This document shows, piece after piece, positions 19,678 to 28,389 of a DNA stretch of 64,000 nt; position 1 is the stretch's first letter; each line of letters begins with the position of its first letter. The DNA is from Paenibacillus brasilensis (GTDB lineage: Bacteria > Bacillota > Bacilli > Paenibacillales > Paenibacillaceae): contig NZ_CP045298.1 of NCBI RefSeq assembly GCF_009363115.1, forward strand, positions 5,019,501 through 5,083,500, read 5' to 3'. Made by a program: the position numbers and the translations under genes. The notes beneath the pieces were generated by a model. That model ran no database searches. It was given only the letters and a program-made list of their open reading frames with translations, and was not told the origin of the DNA.

Positions 19678-20648
19678 ATGAAAAGATCAAGTATTCAGCG
19701 TACAACAAAAAGCCTTTTGAATATGCGGGAGCGTATTCGTTTTGATCTTCCTTTTCAGCGCAACAGCGTGTGGAAAAATGATCGTCGTTCGTATCTCGTA
19801 GATTCAGTCATTCGAGATCGTTATATCCCCAACATTCTCGTTTGGGACAATGGGGATGGGTATATCTGGGTCATTGATGGAAGGCAGCGCTAGGAGTCTA
19901 TTTTCTTTTTTAACGATGGCAACGCAACTATAAGTTGAGCAAGGGTACTGCGGATTTCAATGGTGAAGCCATTGCTGGCAAGCGATACGATGAATTGTCT
20001 TCTGAAGCACAATTTGAATTCCTCACCTACAACTTCACAGTGACGGAATTTCGTGAATGTAGCTTTGAAGAAGTGGAGGAAATGTTCTACAGGGTAAATC
20101 AATCCGTACCGTTGACTTCCACGGAGAAGACGAGAGTCAAAGTAAGTCCTGCTGTCCGTGAAACGGTGCAGGAGTTAGGACAGCATTTGTTCTTTGAAAA
20201 GATCGCCTTTACCAATGCGGACCGCAATCGCTATGTGGATGAGCAACTGATCTGGCAGTTTATTGCTTCAGCTTCCAATCAGGACATTGATTTTCGGGGA
20301 GCTAGTTTGAATCAGTTCATCTCGAACTTGGATGAGGTCCCAGCCTCGGTAACAGAGTTAATTGAACACAAGATTGACTTTATGGATACTGCATTCCGTA
20401 ATTGGGATCAGACCCAGAGAAAGGTGCTAAAGAAGGTCCATGTTGGAAGCCTCTTTCAAGTGGTGGATTATGCGCTTGAAAACTCCTGGTCTGAGTCGTT
20501 CCTGATTGGTCGCTACTCTGTTGATAGCCCATATGGTCAGCTTTACCAGAAAGGGGCTACTAGTAAAGGATTTGTTGCTAAGCGATTTGGTTTGATGTTG
20601 AAGGATATGGAGCAGTTTCCGTTACAGATGGAATTTCCGAATCCATGA
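19678..20648 (+). pseudogene. DUF262 (ParB-like nuclease fold) protein broken by a TAG and a frameshift
   Basis: AAGGAGGA precedes ATG 19678. The N-terminal part has the DUF262 core: FDLPFQRNSVW, IRDRYIPNILVW and WVIDGRQR. TAG at 19891 interrupts exactly at the DGxQR catalytic-loop motif. Reading on, ESIFFFNDGNATI is continuous, then a one-base shift near 19935 leads to LSKGTADFNGEAIAGKRYDE and a long C-terminal region ending at 20648. DUF262 proteins include GmrS-type nucleotide-dependent nucleases and other defence factors. As it stands only fragments can be made, unless the TAG is read through. Confidence 0.75.
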
Positions 20649-20892
20649 TTCAGGGAAAAAGTGAATGGAAGAGAGGAGAGTTGTAACATGGAGACGTGTA
20701 CGACTCTATTTTCCTAAAGCATGAATTTCTGTTAGTTGGGGAACAGTTTCAAATCTAAAGATGAACACCAATTAATAGGCAAAAGTCTAAATAGTATTCC
20801 AGAAAATAATAGATTGTCTGCATCTATTCACTATATTGATGCAGATGATAATAATATATAAAATTTCCTGACACGTCAAAATACGAAAAAAT

Positions 20893-20958
20893 AAACCGAG
20901 TCCATCTCGGTTTATCAGAGTGTCGAGAAGGTCCGGCGGACTTTCCGACACTTTTTTT
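20893..20958 (+). terminator. two tandem hairpins ending in a T-run
   Basis: AAACCGAG/CTCGGTTT (20893-20900 with 20906-20913) precedes a stronger stem, GTGTCG-GAAGGTCC with GGACTTTC-CGACAC (20920-20951), followed by seven T. The second is a clear rho-independent terminator. The surrounding 20649-20892 and 20959-21207 hold no gene I can support. Confidence 0.85.
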
Positions 20959-21207
20959 ATTTGGGGAGCCACTCAACTTTTAAAACAGAAATCGATTTAA
21001 AACGATCTGAGACCCACTTTTAATTGGAGAAAAATGAGTTAATTTCAGAAATATACATTGAAAATAACGCATGGGATGGTTCTTTCTGTAAACAAAATCT
21101 CTATTCTGACCGATACATACATAAGATGGGCTATTGTTAAATATCCCTCTTAATTTCAAATTTTGAAAATAAACTTTCATGTTTTTAAGAAGAAAGGGAC
21201 TAACCCA

Positions 21208-21882
21208 ATGAATTATATGGACGAGCATATTCTAAGTCTCAAACACAAGCTTAATCATGATGTTGCATCTAATAGCGTAAATACGAACCTATCTCAAACC
21301 GCTGTACCTAACCAGGCCAACTCCGTTGCTGAAAAAGACACGGTGTTGCGGATAGGTGATGAGCTGATCCCGTTGGAATGGAGAGCGATTCTGGACGGTC
21401 AAATGGAGGTTAGCGTTCCGAAATCTTTTAGCCTGATGCCGCTGGAGCAAGCCAAATTTAAATATCCTTCGCAACATCGCCCTGAGGTGATTTATACCTC
21501 TTTGGACGGGACGGTGAATATCACCTTTAATCGGACGGAAACTTTTTTAGCTGTGGACGAGCTTTCCGAGTTTGTGGAGCAAATGGCAGATGTTTTGCGG
21601 TCTGTACAACCGATTCGTAACTGGATGGGTACTGAAATGATCGTGAATCGTTCCGGTCTGCCCATCGGGCTGATCCGTTTTGTAGCCGCAGGCGTGGATA
21701 CGAATTTGTACAACGAAATGTTGCTGTTTGTCTATGAGGGACAGGTGGCGATGGGTACGTTTAATTGTATGGAATCGGATAGGGAAGAATGGCTGTCTGT
21801 GGCAGAAAATACAGTGCAATCGCTCCATATCGTTCCGTTTTCTTCAGATTCCCCATTTGAGAAAGGAGTAGGTTCGCGATGA
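21208..21882 (+). CDS. DcrB-like (DUF1795) protein of the toxin-delivery locus
   Basis: ATG 21208 follows AAAGGGA at good spacing. The 224-residue protein has a disordered N-terminal 45 residues (NTNLSQTAVPNQANSVAEKD), then a compact alpha/beta domain (VSVPKSFSLMPLEQAKFKYP, GTVNITFNRTE, NEMLLFVYEGQ) of the DcrB/DUF1795 type. Such proteins act as adaptors or chaperones for effectors loaded on VgrG spikes in type VI and related systems; that role here is inferred from context. Its stop overlaps the next start (ATGA), so it opens a tightly coupled operon with the VgrG-like genes. Confidence 0.65.
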   Translation: MNYMDEHILSLKHKLNHDVASNSVNTNLSQTAVPNQANSVAEKDTVLRIGDELIPLEWRAILDGQMEVSVPKSFSLMPLEQAKFKYPSQHRPEVIYTSLDGTVNITFNRTETFLAVDELSEFVEQMADVLRSVQPIRNWMGTEMIVNRSGLPIGLIRFVAAGVDTNLYNEMLLFVYEGQVAMGTFNCMESDREEWLSVAENTVQSLHIVPFSSDSPFEKGVGSR

Positions 21883-22397
21883 GTCTAGGATACGATCAAA
21901 TTCAAATCTATCCATATGTCATGGTCGATCTGGAACAGCTTGTCCTCACGAAGAAAATCAATGAGCATACCCGGCTTTATTTTACAGGTGTGATTCCGGA
22001 GGACCTGCAAGACAGCTATGTGGAAACGACGGAAAAGAACACCGTCATCCAGGTGAGCCAACGGGACGAATCTGGTGAAAGCAAGCCGCTGTTCAGCGGG
22101 ATTGCCCTATCGGTCGAAGTAAAGGTCGTACGGGACGTGTACTATCTGGAAGTGGAGGCGATTTCCCATACTTACCGGATGGACATCAAGCAGCGCACCC
22201 GTTCTTTTCAATATACGAAAATGACGATTCCTCAAATGCTGGAGCAGATTGGCAAGGACTACGAAGGGCTGGATGTTACAAGAGAACAACTGAATGAAGC
22301 TATTGGTCTGTCTGCTGTGGAAATGCCTTCTCCCTCCCCATCTTCCCTGATAGCTTCACAGGCAACAGATACCGTAAGTAAAGGAGGCGGGATGTAA
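21879..22397 (+). CDS. half-length VgrG / phage late-control D-like protein
   Basis: The 172-residue protein is related to the first part of the full VgrG-like protein at 23407. Shared blocks are INEHTRLYFTGVIPE, the LFSGIALSVEVKVVRDVYYL region and EAISHTYRMDIKQRTRSFQ (versus EAASHSYQMDIKVKRRSYQ). It stops after this first gp27-like domain and ends in a Ser/Pro/Gly-rich tail, so it lacks the OB-fold and beta-helix needle. It may be a structural partner or a chaperone mimic. It overlaps its upstream neighbour by 4 bases and its stop shares a base with the next ATG (TAATG), showing translational coupling. Confidence 0.7.
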   Translation: MSLGYDQIQIYPYVMVDLEQLVLTKKINEHTRLYFTGVIPEDLQDSYVETTEKNTVIQVSQRDESGESKPLFSGIALSVEVKVVRDVYYLEVEAISHTYRMDIKQRTRSFQYTKMTIPQMLEQIGKDYEGLDVTREQLNEAIGLSAVEMPSPSPSSLIASQATDTVSKGGGM

Positions 22398-22933
22398 TGA
22401 GATATTTTCGGCTTATGGTGGACGAGCGCATCAAGCATCGGGTGGAGCCTGCTTCCCTGTCTCCGTTGCAGGTGGAAGATATCCTTTCGGATCACAACAA
22501 CAATATGCAGACGGAAGACACTCCCCTGTTTTTAGCTGTACATACGGATTCACGAACCGTCTATCCGGATTTCCTCGAGTTCCCTTTGCCGCTGGTTTCC
22601 GATGCAATGAAAGCATTGCTGGAAAAATATATGCCGGGATTGGAATGGAAAGCTGCTATACTTACCGATTTTCAGCAAGCCAGGCAGGATGTGTATTGGG
22701 TGCTGCGTCCTCTGGCGGTAGATTGTCTATCTGCACAAACCGAGTGGTATCCCGATCATACCTTGAAGCATTTGGTTCTCAGGCGCGAGAAAATCGAATC
22801 GCCTATCTTTCGGATCGCCGGCTTATTGGAAGCCCATATCTATATTGATCTGGCTGTGGCGGAAAGTCTGCTACGCCGTCCATTCACGGGTGTTCGAGTG
22901 CAAAAGGTGGAAATGGCAACGAAGGAGGAATAA
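22397..22933 (+). CDS. conserved accessory protein of the VgrG/DUF4280 locus (function unknown)
   Basis: A 178-residue soluble protein without signal peptide or membrane segment. The central block WVLRPLAVDCLSAQTEWYPD and the C-terminal LEAHIYIDLAVAESLLRRPF resemble imm11/DUF1629-type proteins that accompany toxin loci, but I am not certain of the family. Start and stop both use TAATG overlaps with neighbours, so it is made stoichiometrically with the half-VgrG and the DUF4280 protein. It could be an effector adaptor or a structural piece. Confidence 0.55.
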   Translation: MRYFRLMVDERIKHRVEPASLSPLQVEDILSDHNNNMQTEDTPLFLAVHTDSRTVYPDFLEFPLPLVSDAMKALLEKYMPGLEWKAAILTDFQQARQDVYWVLRPLAVDCLSAQTEWYPDHTLKHLVLRREKIESPIFRIAGLLEAHIYIDLAVAESLLRRPFTGVRVQKVEMATKEE

Positions 22934-23355
22934 TGCGGATGAAAGAAGCTAGTGTGCAGCCTGGAACAGGCTCGAAAAAAAGCTACGTGGTGGCAGGTGC
23001 GATTTTAAGCTGTAGTTATGGTACACAGCCTACCCGTTTGAAGCGCCCTTTTAGCCACGGCGTGTATGTCAAAAATAAAGCACAGATGAATATCGGGGAT
23101 TATATACCTGGAGTAAATATTAAATCTTTTGGAAATTGCTCCAGTCCGCTGAATCCGGCTGTACAAGCCAGTCAGATGGTTGATATTTATGGAGTGAAAA
23201 AAGCTCCATGTATTCCTGCCCTTACGATGCCTTGGCTGAACGGGAAAAGCGACATGAGGATCGAAGGTCAGCCCGCTTTAACCCAAAACTGTACACATCA
23301 GTGTCTATATTGTGGACATATTCAAATCGAAAATGACGGACAGGAACTGGATTAA
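22933..23355 (+). CDS. DUF4280 domain protein (PAAR-like spike tip)
   Basis: A 140-residue protein with the DUF4280 signature: SYVVAGAILSCSYGTQPTRL, HGVYVKNKAQMNIGDYIPGV, NIKSFGNCSSPLNPA and CxHQCLYCGH. DUF4280 is regarded as a PAAR-like domain that caps VgrG trimers in contractile injection systems and polymorphic toxin loci. The Cys/His pattern could hold a metal at the tip. GGAGG precedes ATG 22933. It is followed by the full VgrG-toxin 51 bases later, the expected pairing of tip and spike. Confidence 0.85.
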   Translation: MRMKEASVQPGTGSKKSYVVAGAILSCSYGTQPTRLKRPFSHGVYVKNKAQMNIGDYIPGVNIKSFGNCSSPLNPAVQASQMVDIYGVKKAPCIPALTMPWLNGKSDMRIEGQPALTQNCTHQCLYCGHIQIENDGQELD

Positions 23356-23406
23356 CGCTTAGGGGTTGGAACTGCCATCACATCTGGAAAGGAGACATGA
23401 ACTCAC

Positions 23407-26400
23407 TTGAGCATATTAACAGACGGGATCAGCTATGAAAGCCTACGCTTTTATGGTCCCTTTCAGCCACAACACATCGAACAACTTCAAATAACACGTA
23501 CCATTAATGATCATGCCTATTTACATATCAGTGGGTTGCTCTCCGAAGAACAAGGAGCAGCCTGTATCGGTCAAAATATGGAGCAAGAGCCGATTGTGAT
23601 TCGTCAGTTGGATGATCAGGGACAATCGCTAAGACGGCTGTTCCATGGGGTTGTAACGAGTATGTCCGTACAATGTGTGCGAGGCGTATATACATTTGAA
23701 CTAGAGGCCGCTTCCCATTCGTACCAGATGGATATCAAGGTAAAAAGACGCTCCTATCAGGATATTCACCGCACTTATGATGATCTGGTCACTACGATGA
23801 TACGGAAGTATCAGTACGGAGATGCCATTGATACCGTAACGAATTATGCCAAACTGGACACTTTTGTTTTACAATATGAGGAGACCGATTGGGCGTTTTT
23901 AAAGCGTCTCGCTTCTCGCTTTGGTTCCGTACTTGTGCCAGAGGTAACCGCAGCTTCGCCCAAAGTCTTCTTCGGGATGCCAGAAGGCAAGCAGCATAAG
24001 GTGGAACGGGATGTATTCTATCGAGTACGGAAAACGTTTCATGAACTGGATGCGGAAAAGCCGGGAGAACATGCTGGATCGTATGTCACCTATATGATCG
24101 AAAGTCTGCAATACTATGCGCTGGGTGATCTCATCACGTTACCGATCGGACAAGGTAAAGAACTGGTCGTGGTTCGGGCAGTGACCACACTAGCAGATGG
24201 CTTACTGCGTACTCGTTATGATCTCCAAGTCGAGCAGGATATCCGTTATGCCCGGTATGAGAACGATCAGGCCACCGGAATTTCACTGACAGGAACGGTA
24301 CTCAAGGTACAGCAGGACTTTGTGCAGCTTCAACTGGATATTGATCCGAAGCAAGATCCTGCCAAAGCCTGCTGGTTCCCTGTGGCGACTAGATATGTCG
24401 CCGAAGAACACAGTGGCTGGTACGATATGCCTGAAATCGGGGAACAGGTGGAATTGTATCTGCCTACCCACCGCGAACAAGATGCCTATGTGACAGATTC
24501 GCTACGACAACAACGCCACGCGAATGGACAGCCGAATGTGAAGGTATGGCAACATGTGCAAGGTAGCGGCGTAGAAATGTCTGAGCAAGAACTAACCCTG
24601 TCCACCTCTGGGGAATTTTCGATTACACTGCATGAAGTTAACGGCATCACCATCAACAGTCCGGGGAATGTGCAGATTCAGGGTGGTCACGTGAAGCTTG
24701 ATGCAGGTGAGGAACTTTCGCTCGAAGCTGGAACGGCGCTGTATCTGAAAGGCGGAGCCAGCAGCATGGTACTGGATGGTGAGACGGATACCAAAGCTCC
24801 AGTGATTTATCAGGAAGGAACGGTGAAAGCTCCTGTTTTCGTAGCTGGCCTCCCTCCTGTACCTGAGCCGCCACTCATGAGCATCAAAGCGTATGAAGCA
24901 GCTCAATCAGCAGCCAAAGATTCATCTAGCAGCCAAGCCTCTACCCCTAAAGCAAAAGTCACCAGTCCAGCAAAGCTTCAACAAGCGAATGCTATGATGG
25001 GGACAGTATCCAAGCTATTAGGCTCCATTCCAGTGATGGGAAAAGTGGGTGGCGTTGTTGCAGGAGCGCTAAGTGGACCTGCAGGAGGTGTGATTCTGAG
25101 AGCAACCGCAGCGATCCCTGTTCGGAGCAAGGGAACCCCTACCGTTGGAGGCAGAAAGGGGAACGGCATTCATCCGTTGAAACACTTGGCTGGTCTAGCA
25201 TTACAAGGGTTAATTACTCAGTATGAACATGAGCAAGCGAGACATGCCTACTATAGCAAATGGATTCTGGGGAAAGTGTATACAAGCGCACGTCAAATAG
25301 TACATTCCGGCAGCCGATTAGAGCTGATCCAAAACTTGCTGACAACATCGAAAACCATGGTTCATGCCTATCAACAGGTACCTAAAAGTGTTAAAGATAG
25401 AATGCTGAGGGAATATAAAGAACAAGAAAAAGCAAGAGCTAAAGCTGCCCTTAAAGCAAAAAAAGAAGCTGCACCACCAGAGCTTACAGAGGAAGAATAC
25501 GAAAAGATCTGGCAGGATTATCAAAGGGACATATATACCGAAGACCGTAGGCCCAAACTTAAACCGGGGAGTTATCGAGGAGAAGATGGTGTTGTACGTA
25601 CTCGTGACGGTAAACCCGATGTCCAATACTATAGTGAATGGAAACATAATTATCCCGGCGATGGCGATTTGTTCTTCATGCAAACTAGGAAGCAAGGTAT
25701 AACCGAAGAAGAAAAAAGGTGGATGTTCTATGCTATTACCATAGAAAACCCTCTTATAATTGAAGGTCGAGGGGGTGTGGAAAATACTGAGGAATTAGAG
25801 GGGATACTTTCACAACTAGGTAGAGGAAAAGGGCTCTTTAGTATTTCTTCTGGAGTAAGTGCAAAAGCAAGAGTCCAGGAAATGTTAGCGAGACAAGAAA
25901 TAGAAGCTACAACAACGAAAAACCAATATAAACAACAGGATCAGCAGGCAAGGGAGATTAGTATTTCTTCTGGAGCAAGTGCAAAAGCAAGAGTCAAGGA
26001 GATATTAGCGAGACAAGAAATAGAAGCTAGAGAAAACATAGCTACACAAACTCCCGAATCCAAAGGCTACAAACCACAACCAAATGAAAGAACAACAACT
26101 GAGGGGACGGGACAAGCTGGAACGTCAAGTACTGATTTGAGTCAGAATTTAGTTGACCACATTGTTAATAGGCATTCTGTAAATAGCACAAAGAAACAGC
26201 TCCCATATCTTCAAAAGAAAATGTCGGATAAGCAAATTGATGAAATTTTAAGTAAAAAATCTTTTTTTAATAAAGAGTGGTCGGATGAACAAATTATTGA
26301 TGCTTCTACAAGGGCCGTCAACCAAATAAAACAGCAGGGAGTAAGCGACGGATTGCATACAGTTACTGTTTTCGGTGAAAAGATTAAAGTGTTTATTAGA

Positions 26401-26463
26401 AATGGAAATGTTGATTCTGTTTATGGAACAAATATTTATAAAATGAGTGATTTATTAGATTAG
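23407..26463 (+). CDS. VgrG-like spike with C-terminal polymorphic toxin
   Basis: A 1018-residue protein. Residues 1-240 form the VgrG/Pvc8 gp27-like base, about 290-370 the OB-fold (TGTVLKVQQDFVQLQLDID, WYDMPEIGEQVELYLP), and about 390-480 a beta-helix (GVEMSEQELTLSTSGEFSIT, INSPGNVQIQGG). A glycine-rich membrane-active-looking stretch and a coiled linker follow (MVHAYQQVPKSVKDRM). After residue 800 the sequence is charged, with a duplicated 40-residue block. The last ~100 residues (NLVDHIVNRHSVNSTKKQLP to the end) are a separate toxin domain, followed by an immunity gene. I cannot name the toxin fold; the DHxxxRH cluster hints at an RNase. Start is TTG 23407 with GGAAAGGAG upstream. Confidence 0.85.
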   Translation: MSILTDGISYESLRFYGPFQPQHIEQLQITRTINDHAYLHISGLLSEEQGAACIGQNMEQEPIVIRQLDDQGQSLRRLFHGVVTSMSVQCVRGVYTFELEAASHSYQMDIKVKRRSYQDIHRTYDDLVTTMIRKYQYGDAIDTVTNYAKLDTFVLQYEETDWAFLKRLASRFGSVLVPEVTAASPKVFFGMPEGKQHKVERDVFYRVRKTFHELDAEKPGEHAGSYVTYMIESLQYYALGDLITLPIGQGKELVVVRAVTTLADGLLRTRYDLQVEQDIRYARYENDQATGISLTGTVLKVQQDFVQLQLDIDPKQDPAKACWFPVATRYVAEEHSGWYDMPEIGEQVELYLPTHREQDAYVTDSLRQQRHANGQPNVKVWQHVQGSGVEMSEQELTLSTSGEFSITLHEVNGITINSPGNVQIQGGHVKLDAGEELSLEAGTALYLKGGASSMVLDGETDTKAPVIYQEGTVKAPVFVAGLPPVPEPPLMSIKAYEAAQSAAKDSSSSQASTPKAKVTSPAKLQQANAMMGTVSKLLGSIPVMGKVGGVVAGALSGPAGGVILRATAAIPVRSKGTPTVGGRKGNGIHPLKHLAGLALQGLITQYEHEQARHAYYSKWILGKVYTSARQIVHSGSRLELIQNLLTTSKTMVHAYQQVPKSVKDRMLREYKEQEKARAKAALKAKKEAAPPELTEEEYEKIWQDYQRDIYTEDRRPKLKPGSYRGEDGVVRTRDGKPDVQYYSEWKHNYPGDGDLFFMQTRKQGITEEEKRWMFYAITIENPLIIEGRGGVENTEELEGILSQLGRGKGLFSISSGVSAKARVQEMLARQEIEATTTKNQYKQQDQQAREISISSGASAKARVKEILARQEIEARENIATQTPESKGYKPQPNERTTTEGTGQAGTSSTDLSQNLVDHIVNRHSVNSTKKQLPYLQKKMSDKQIDEILSKKSFFNKEWSDEQIIDASTRAVNQIKQQGVSDGLHTVTVFGEKIKVFIRNGNVDSVYGTNIYKMSDLLD
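25840..26028 (+). repeat. 120-bp-period tandem duplication inside the VgrG-toxin gene
   Basis: Bases 25840-25908 and 25960-26028 are nearly identical over 69 bp and lie exactly 120 bp (40 codons) apart, in frame. They encode SISSGVSAKARVQEMLARQE and SISSGASAKARVKEILARQE. The duplication sits just before the C-terminal toxin domain. Confidence 0.85.
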
Positions 26464-26475
26464 GGGTGACGAGAT

Positions 26476-27012
26476 ATTTTTACTATTTATTTCAAAGCAT
26501 ATGATAACTTTGACGATCTTAAACAAATGTCTGCTGAACAGTTTGATCAAACAAAACAAGATATAGAAGGGATAATTGAGTTGAATTTTAATGGCAGTAA
26601 ATACGGTGTCTTCTTTGATGATTGCCCATTTGGTGAGGAAAGGCTCATTAGATGGTTTGTCGATTTATTAACTATTGCAAAGAAAATAAAAGCGCATAAT
26701 TATGTTGCGTATAGAATTCCAGATAGTGCAAATCTGTGGCTTGAGTTTATTTTGCAGGATAAAGAGTTATGTGTGAGCCTAGTAGAAGATGTGGATAGAG
26801 AATTATTAATGGATTTATTTGTTTATAAACCATATAACGAGTTTAGATATTCACATTGGAAGGGAAGCATGGTAAGCGCAGCTTCTTTTAATGAGGAAAT
26901 AATAATAAATGCACAGAAACTATTAAATTTCATTTCTGTGTTAAACCCTCAATTATTAAAAAGTAAAAATATACAAATATTAGAAAATGAAGTTCGTGAA
27001 CTAAGCTTATAA
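26476..27012 (+). CDS. putative immunity protein for the VgrG-linked toxin
   Basis: This acidic soluble protein follows the toxin stop by 12 bases. ATG 26527 opens a 161-residue product, but the frame is open and protein-like 17 codons earlier (FTIYFKAYDNFDDLKQ), with AGGGGTGA placed six bases before ATT 26476. I therefore propose a rare ATT start; ATG 26527 is the conservative alternative. No signal peptide. Internal features are LSLVEDVDRELLMDLF-type acidic helices and a long C-terminal helix. The family is unknown to me; the role is inferred from position and size. Confidence 0.6.
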   Translation: MFTIYFKAYDNFDDLKQMSAEQFDQTKQDIEGIIELNFNGSKYGVFFDDCPFGEERLIRWFVDLLTIAKKIKAHNYVAYRIPDSANLWLEFILQDKELCVSLVEDVDRELLMDLFVYKPYNEFRYSHWKGSMVSAASFNEEIIINAQKLLNFISVLNPQLLKSKNIQILENEVRELSL

Positions 27013-27107
27013 TCTTTTTTGCTTAGAATTTACAAACCCCACAACAAGATCGTACAATACAACCAACAAACCAAACACTAAATGATTCAAACACTTGATA
27101 AACTTTC

Positions 27108-27153
27108 AAAAGCTCTTTCCCACTTGAACCATGAGTAGGAATGAGCTTTTTTT
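27108..27153 (+). terminator. terminator-like hairpin overlapping the start of the orphan toxin frame
   Basis: AAAAGCTC (27108-27115) and TTCC-ACT (27117-27124) pair with AGT-GGAA (27134-27141) and GAGCTTTT (27143-27150), then TTT. ATG 27131 lies in the loop. Transcription from the immunity gene should end here, so the following cassette is probably weakly or not translated. Confidence 0.65.
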
Positions 27154-28373
27154 GCCCGTGCGATACAAAGATATAGCTTCTTATGTCCGACGTATGGCCC
27201 AGTCTGCTAGTGAGTTAGAGCGGGCATACCATCAGATTCCATCCGAACTGAGGAAACGCTGGAGGGCGAACTACGATCGTTACATGGCAGAGCAGCCGAA
27301 GCCGAAGCAAGAACAATCCCGGTCGTGGGTGGCTATTCTGGGTGAAGCCCAGCTTCAGAATGCGGAAGCCCAAGTCGCGGCGGGAAAGTATGTCGCAGAT
27401 GTAGTCGGAGAAGTTATATCAGGAGCGGGAACAGCAGTTGTAGAAGATTATACGTTTGGAATCATGAGTAAGGAATACGCATCAAAACATCCGAAGGCGC
27501 GCAAAACAGGTGAAGTGATCGGACATTGTTTGACAACTGTAACCGGAGCCGTAGAAACGGCTGGTGCTGTGACGGAAGGAATCTCAGGTGCTGTGGTAAC
27601 AGCTACAGGAGTAGGAGCACCTGTAGGCGTTCTTGCTATAGCAGAATCTGTCCTTGAAGGGAGCACTGGGGGCAGCGGTAACGTATACCGGAGCATCCAA
27701 TAGTGTGAAAAGTACAAAGGATCTTTATCGAATGTTTGAAAGCGAGGGGCCAAGTCCTAATAGCTCAACGCCGTCTAAACCTTCCAGTGTAAAGTCAGGC
27801 AAGAGCGAAGGAACACCTGCCTCACAGAAACCAAGCAAACCGAACGAGAAGCTTCCTGAAACTGAGGGGACGGGTGAAGTTACAAGGCTTCCTGAAACTG
27901 AAGTTAAGTTTAAATATAATCCAAAGCATAATTCTGCTGAATTTACAAGGCAACTGAAAGCTCAGGAAGAGGGCATGAACAAACTTACAGTTGACGAGTA
28001 TTTGAAAAATAGACAAAAATATATAGACGAGGGTAGAGCTATAGAAGGTGATTTAGCTCAACAAGCTGCTAGAGAACAAGCATATACTGATAAAGTTATA
28101 GAATTAAGAGAAAAGGGACTCTCTTCTGAAGCAGCTGAGAAAGAAGCGTCGAAATGGATGGATACTCAAGCCGCTCTTCACAATCCTGATCAAATAGCAG
28201 GCGGAAATGCTTCGTCAATTGGTGGAATGGGTGACAGAAGAGTAAACTCGTCATTGGGCGCACAATGGAGATATAGGATTGATGCTGTTGATGAGCAAAT
28301 TGAAAAAGCGGCTGAGGGAATGTCCGAGGCAGAGAAGCAAAGCACATATTTAAATATAAAACTAACACAATGA
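27131..28373 (+). pseudogene. orphan Ntox15-type DNase toxin cassette, frameshifted
   Basis: The first frame (27131-27703) starts inside a terminator hairpin and carries a linker (SELERAYHQIPSELRKRWRA) homologous to that of the VgrG-toxin, then a Gly/Ala/Thr-rich segment. A one-base shift near 27655-27660 moves to LGAAVTYTGASNSVKSTKDL, a Pro/Ser/Lys linker and the toxin (27654-28373). The toxin has the HxxD motif LHNPDQIAGG characteristic of Ntox15, the fold of the type VI DNases Tde1/Tde2. Re-initiation at TTG 27654 could still make the toxin half without its delivery part. The immunity partner follows directly. Confidence 0.75.
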
Positions 28374-28389
28374 ACTGGAGGTTATATGT

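Noticed and set aside
26527-27012. EndoU or another named nuclease family for the preceding VgrG toxin end
   Set aside because: The DHxxxRH cluster alone is not enough to assign a family; left unnamed.
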